Part shown: piece by piece, positions 61,448-64,000 of the stretch
Layout of the letters: each line of letters starts with the position of its first letter
How positions within the stretch are numbered: the stretch's first letter is position 1
Source of the DNA: Candidatus Eisenbacteria bacterium
GTDB taxonomy: Bacteria > Eisenbacteria > RBG-16-71-46 > CAIMUX01 > JAHJDP01
Assembly (NCBI GenBank): GCA_018831195.1
Contig: JAHJDP010000042.1
Location: forward strand, 126,292 to 190,291
Length of the DNA stretch: 64,000 bases
Direction of reading: 5' to 3'
Made by a program: the position numbers and the translations under genes
The notes under the pieces: model-generated
What the model was told of the DNA's origin: nothing
Database searches by the model: none
What the model saw: only the letters and a program-made list of their open reading frames with translations

Positions 61448-62239
61448 ATGGACTCATACCGCGGGATTCGGGCCTTGGTGACCGGAGCTTCCTCCGGCAT
61501 TGGGCGGGCCATCGCCGCCGATTTGGCCCGCCGGGGTGCGAATCTGGTGTTGACGGCCCGCAGTGAAATAACGCTGGAACGGATCGCGGCGGAGATCCGG
61601 GAGGATCACGGTGTGGATGTTGAGGTCATTGTTTTGGATCTCTTGGAAGAGGCCGCACCGCAGCGTCTCTATACGGCGACATCCCGGGGACGCCTGCCGA
61701 TTGATCTCGTCGTCAACAATGCCGGCATCGGGACATACGGCGTTTTTGGGAAAATCCGGGCGGATCGCGAAAAGGCGATGATCCGTCTAAATGTTGAAGT
61801 TCCCATGGCCTTGACCGCTCTTTATCTTCCACCGATGGTGAAACGGGGAACCGGGGGTATCATCAATGTGGCTTCGGTGCTGGCCTTTCTTCCCTCTCCC
61901 TATATGGCCGCCTACGGCGCATCGAAGGCCTTTCTCTTGAGCTTCAGCGAGTCGGTGGCGGCCGAGGTTCGCGGGACCGGGGTCCGGATCATGGCCCTTT
62001 GCCCCGGCGCGACACGCACCGAGTTTCACCAACGGGCGGGGATCTCCAAGAAGGGACCCGATATAAAATACGAAGATCCCTCAGATGTGGCCCGGCATGC
62101 ATTGGATGCCGCCCTTGCCGGCCGGAATCTGTATGTCTCCGGCCGCCTCAATTGGCTGGTGACGCAGTTCCCGCGGTTTGCGCCCCGGAAACTGACGGCC
62201 TGGATTATGGAACGGGTGCGCAGGCCGAAGGGTGTATAG
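61448..62239 (+). CDS. Short-chain dehydrogenase/reductase
   Basis: 263 residues from MDSYRGIRALVTG; the frame runs back far antisense to the GT2 gene, so the domain boundary decides the start (a GTG three codons earlier is also possible). Nucleotide site TGASSGIGRAIA, NNAG, catalytic Ser in INVASVLAF and YGASK (Tyr-x3-Lys), and PGATRTEF. Classical SDR of the type active on lipid or keto substrates; substrate unknown. A C-terminal extension (FAPRKLTAWIMERVRRPKG) resembles DltE/YqjQ-like reductases. Confidence 0.92.
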   Translation: MDSYRGIRALVTGASSGIGRAIAADLARRGANLVLTARSEITLERIAAEIREDHGVDVEVIVLDLLEEAAPQRLYTATSRGRLPIDLVVNNAGIGTYGVFGKIRADREKAMIRLNVEVPMALTALYLPPMVKRGTGGIINVASVLAFLPSPYMAAYGASKAFLLSFSESVAAEVRGTGVRIMALCPGATRTEFHQRAGISKKGPDIKYEDPSDVARHALDAALAGRNLYVSGRLNWLVTQFPRFAPRKLTAWIMERVRRPKGV

Positions 62240-62262
62240 CCTTGGAGCGGTGAATAGACCGG

Positions 62263-63027
62263 CTATTTATACAATGACTTGAAGCCGCCCCAAGTGGCCA
62301 GCTTGATCTTTTCCGCCGGACCGCTGACCGATGCCGTCGACAGCGTCTGTACACATATTCCCAAGGACTGAGTCGGATCCCAGACGAGTGAAGGATTCTG
62401 CCAGCCGGATGGGTATTCGAGATTCTCAGCTATTTTTGTGCGAGGACCCTTGATGCTCCCCGGCCCATCCAGATCCGCGGCGATAAAGAATCGGGGGATG
62501 TCGTCGATCCAGCTGCCCCAGTAGCCGATCCAAAAGAGCATGGGAACCGGAATAGGACCGGGGAAGGGGATATTATGCTCGCTGATTCCCGGCCATTCCG
62601 CCGGAGAACCGGGATCCATCCCGGATAGACAAACGATGGCGTTCCCCGGCCGGCCGCCGTCATCCTCCCAGCAATAAAGCTCCATCTGCGGGCCACACGC
62701 ATAGTTTCCGATTTGTGAAAGATAGAGAGTGATGCCGGTCGCGAAAGGCGCCGCCGGAGCCTCATATGATTCCGCAAAGGCGCCGAAATCGGGAGCGGCG
62801 ACACCGGCGTAGGCCCAGGCATAGGCGTTTTCAAAGGTTCCGTCATGGTTGCCGAGTGTCTCGCCGCGGAGGGCCGGAACTTTGATTCCCGGTTTGATCA
62901 CGCCTGTGCAGAGCGCTTGTTCCCTTGCCGCCGCCGGAATTCGTGCGGAATCGATCCTTGTTTCCGCGATAGACCGGCTGCTGAAGACAATCATGATGAA
63001 AATTGCAAGGTTCATGATGCTGTTCAT
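62263..63027 (-). CDS. Secreted protein of unknown function
   Basis: 254 residues from MNSIMNLAIFIMIVF, with GGAGG 6 nt upstream; signal peptide to about residue 21. The mature part is rich in Gly, Pro, Trp and Tyr with beta-strand character (AYAWAYAGVAAPDFGAFAESYE, LYLSQIGNYACGPQMELYCWED, FWIGYWGSWIDDIPRFFIAADLDG) and ends TWGGFKSLYK. Four cysteines in the mature part could form disulfides. I do not recognise the family. Confidence 0.7.
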   Translation of the reverse strand: MNSIMNLAIFIMIVFSSRSIAETRIDSARIPAAAREQALCTGVIKPGIKVPALRGETLGNHDGTFENAYAWAYAGVAAPDFGAFAESYEAPAAPFATGITLYLSQIGNYACGPQMELYCWEDDGGRPGNAIVCLSGMDPGSPAEWPGISEHNIPFPGPIPVPMLFWIGYWGSWIDDIPRFFIAADLDGPGSIKGPRTKIAENLEYPSGWQNPSLVWDPTQSLGICVQTLSTASVSGPAEKIKLATWGGFKSLYK

Positions 63028-63231
63028 TGCAGGCCTCCACATGATGATGAAGCGAAGCTGGTTCTTACTCGCGGGCCGATCTCCACATATATGAGGTTAT
63101 CGACGAGACGGCGATATTGAGGAGATAGAAAGTTAAATTCCAGAGGCGCGGAGTGGATGGAACCCACAGCGCAAGATCATGGTCTTCGTGGGAGACGATG
63201 TTTTTTATGGGATTCTTGAATTAAAAGTGAA

Positions 63232-64000
63232 TCAATCCCCGGTCTCCTGAGATTTCAGATCCTCTGGTTTCTCGAAATGAGACGGATCGATCCCAGGGTT
63301 TATTTCCACCTCTTTCATCAACAACCTCATGAGATCTTCTCCGTTATGCCGCACTTCCATGCTTCTGGGGAAGCGAATACCGCCGGTCGGCTCCCAATCA
63401 GTGAAGATGGAGGTCGCGGAGACAGGGCCGGTGCGGCTCTGGGCTTTGTAATCCATTCTCTCTATTTGATGATTTTCAGGATTGAGGTAGATGACCCAAT
63501 CGGCCACCTGCCGGCTGGGGATGTGAACAAGATCATAGTCCGATCCATCGACTGTTTTCCGGCCCAGAGATTGGGCCGTGAGCTGGGAGTGATGCGATAG
63601 GAAATAGACCGGATCACGAACAAGATCGGCTTTCATATCCTCGATTTGTGAAAGAGGAAGCGGCCGGTTGCCCATCGGGGTCTCCACCCAGCCTTCATCG
63701 CCATCGAGAACCTGGATCATCGCGCCGAAGGGCAGGGTCTGTTCCAGCCGCATTCTATTGGGAAAGATGGTCCAGATCACAGCATCGATTGTAAGGCTGT
63801 TCCCGCCCTGCGTGATGGATCCCTGATATGACATCCGTAAAGACGAGATACTTTTAAGGGCCGCGCTTCCGCCGAGAGCCTCCGCCGCGCCTGCCAGTAA
63901 TCGCTGTCCCTCCGCGAGGGTTTCAGCGGTGGGAACCGGAATGTCGATGGTGGAGGGAGGATCCGGGATGGTCAAATCGATTTCCTTTACAGGGAAACCC
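63232..64000 (-). CDS. C-terminal part of an exported protein with a LolA-like domain (5' end outside window)
   Basis: About 256 residues visible; the frame is open to the window edge, reading GFPVKEIDLTIPDPPS, so the true start is outside. From ~residue 35: AEALGGSAALKSISSLRMSYQGSI, GNSLTIDAVIWTIFPNRMRLEQTL, and VIYLNPENHQIERMDYKAQ, as in LolA/outer-membrane-lipoprotein-sorting-like domains. In FCB bacteria such a domain often follows an M16 peptidase half, and the visible upstream residues would fit such a linker, but that part is not seen. Confidence 0.6.
   Translation of the reverse strand, partial: GFPVKEIDLTIPDPPSTIDIPVPTAETLAEGQRLLAGAAEALGGSAALKSISSLRMSYQGSITQGGNSLTIDAVIWTIFPNRMRLEQTLPFGAMIQVLDGDEGWVETPMGNRPLPLSQIEDMKADLVRDPVYFLSHHSQLTAQSLGRKTVDGSDYDLVHIPSRQVADWVIYLNPENHQIERMDYKAQSRTGPVSATSIFTDWEPTGGIRFPRSMEVRHNGEDLMRLLMKEVEINPGIDPSHFEKPEDLKSQETGD

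Noticed and set aside
1-64000. CRISPR arrays, IS elements, prophage genes or integrase/att sites
   Set aside because: None found: no regularly spaced repeats, transposase or phage-type proteins; gene order looks like stable chromosome.

Overview
ORGANISM. The window is moderately GC-rich chromosomal DNA of a Gram-negative, probably strictly anaerobic bacterium. Outer-membrane biology is plain: a TolC/RND metal pump, lipoprotein signals, an ArnT-like lipid glycosyltransferase and secreted beta-propellers. Several traits point to the FCB superphylum, perhaps an uncultured lineage such as Candidatus Eisenbacteria. These are a LexA operator of the Fibrobacter type, two secreted propellers ending in a FlgD-like/type-A-sorting-like module, and 6-bladed-propeller and LVIVD-repeat exported proteins. 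The phylum is an inference; no rRNA gene is present to settle it. No phage, IS element or CRISPR array was seen.

LAYOUT. 1-1507: ankyrin-repeat/metallo-beta-lactamase fusion, cut by the window edge. 1889-5906: thiol/sulfur island (DsrC, a NarI-like membrane subunit, an HdrD/TmcB-like Fe-S protein, cysteine desulfurase, DsrE). 6052-8931: SOS mini-operon lexA-dinB-DUF72 with a recognisable LexA box. 8918-10954: membrane glycosyltransferase and ferritin-like protein. 11104-19568: Rnf operon (rnfC-D-G-E-A-B, 12-haem lipoprotein cytochrome, RseC-like, DUF6125). 19814-23035: NfnAB pair plus a glycerophosphodiesterase. 23371-26871: two secreted propellers. 27148-32068: selenocysteine formate dehydrogenase operon fdhE-A-B behind a candidate structured leader RNA. 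32563-41283: secreted Asp-box propeller and an HME-RND heavy-metal efflux set. 41594-44000: MFS transporter and DUF1460 amidase-like protein. 44031-50228: tRNA(CAU)-tilS-hpt-ftsH-folP-cdaA. 50464-53457: outer-membrane-like protein, guaB, unknown protein. 53895-58537: signalling operon built largely from degenerate receiver/HD-GYP modules plus an HDOD protein. 58489-61284: GT2/LAB-N/ArnT-like lipid glycosylation set. 61448-64000: SDR, secreted unknown, and a LolA-like domain cut by the window edge.

HOW IT FITS TOGETHER. The first half reads as an anaerobic redox hub. A Tat-exported formate dehydrogenase would deliver electrons in the periplasm. A dodecahaem cytochrome sits in the Rnf operon. 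NfnAB would equilibrate NADH, NADPH and ferredoxin. A DsrC/HdrD-like membrane module would link quinone or cytochrome electrons to a protein disulfide. The most unusual part is the Rnf complex itself. RnfC lacks the usual NADH/FMN-binding motifs, RnfD lacks the usual flavin-attachment motif, and RnfB is fused to a GltD-type NAD(P)H-FAD oxidoreductase. This suggests that the pyridine-nucleotide module has moved from RnfC to RnfB.

Other notable items are the pseudoknot-like leader before fdhE, a UGA/SECIS in fdhA, an HPRT with a broken PRPP loop in the tilS-ftsH operon, and a signalling operon in which most phospho-acceptor and HD-GYP catalytic residues are missing.
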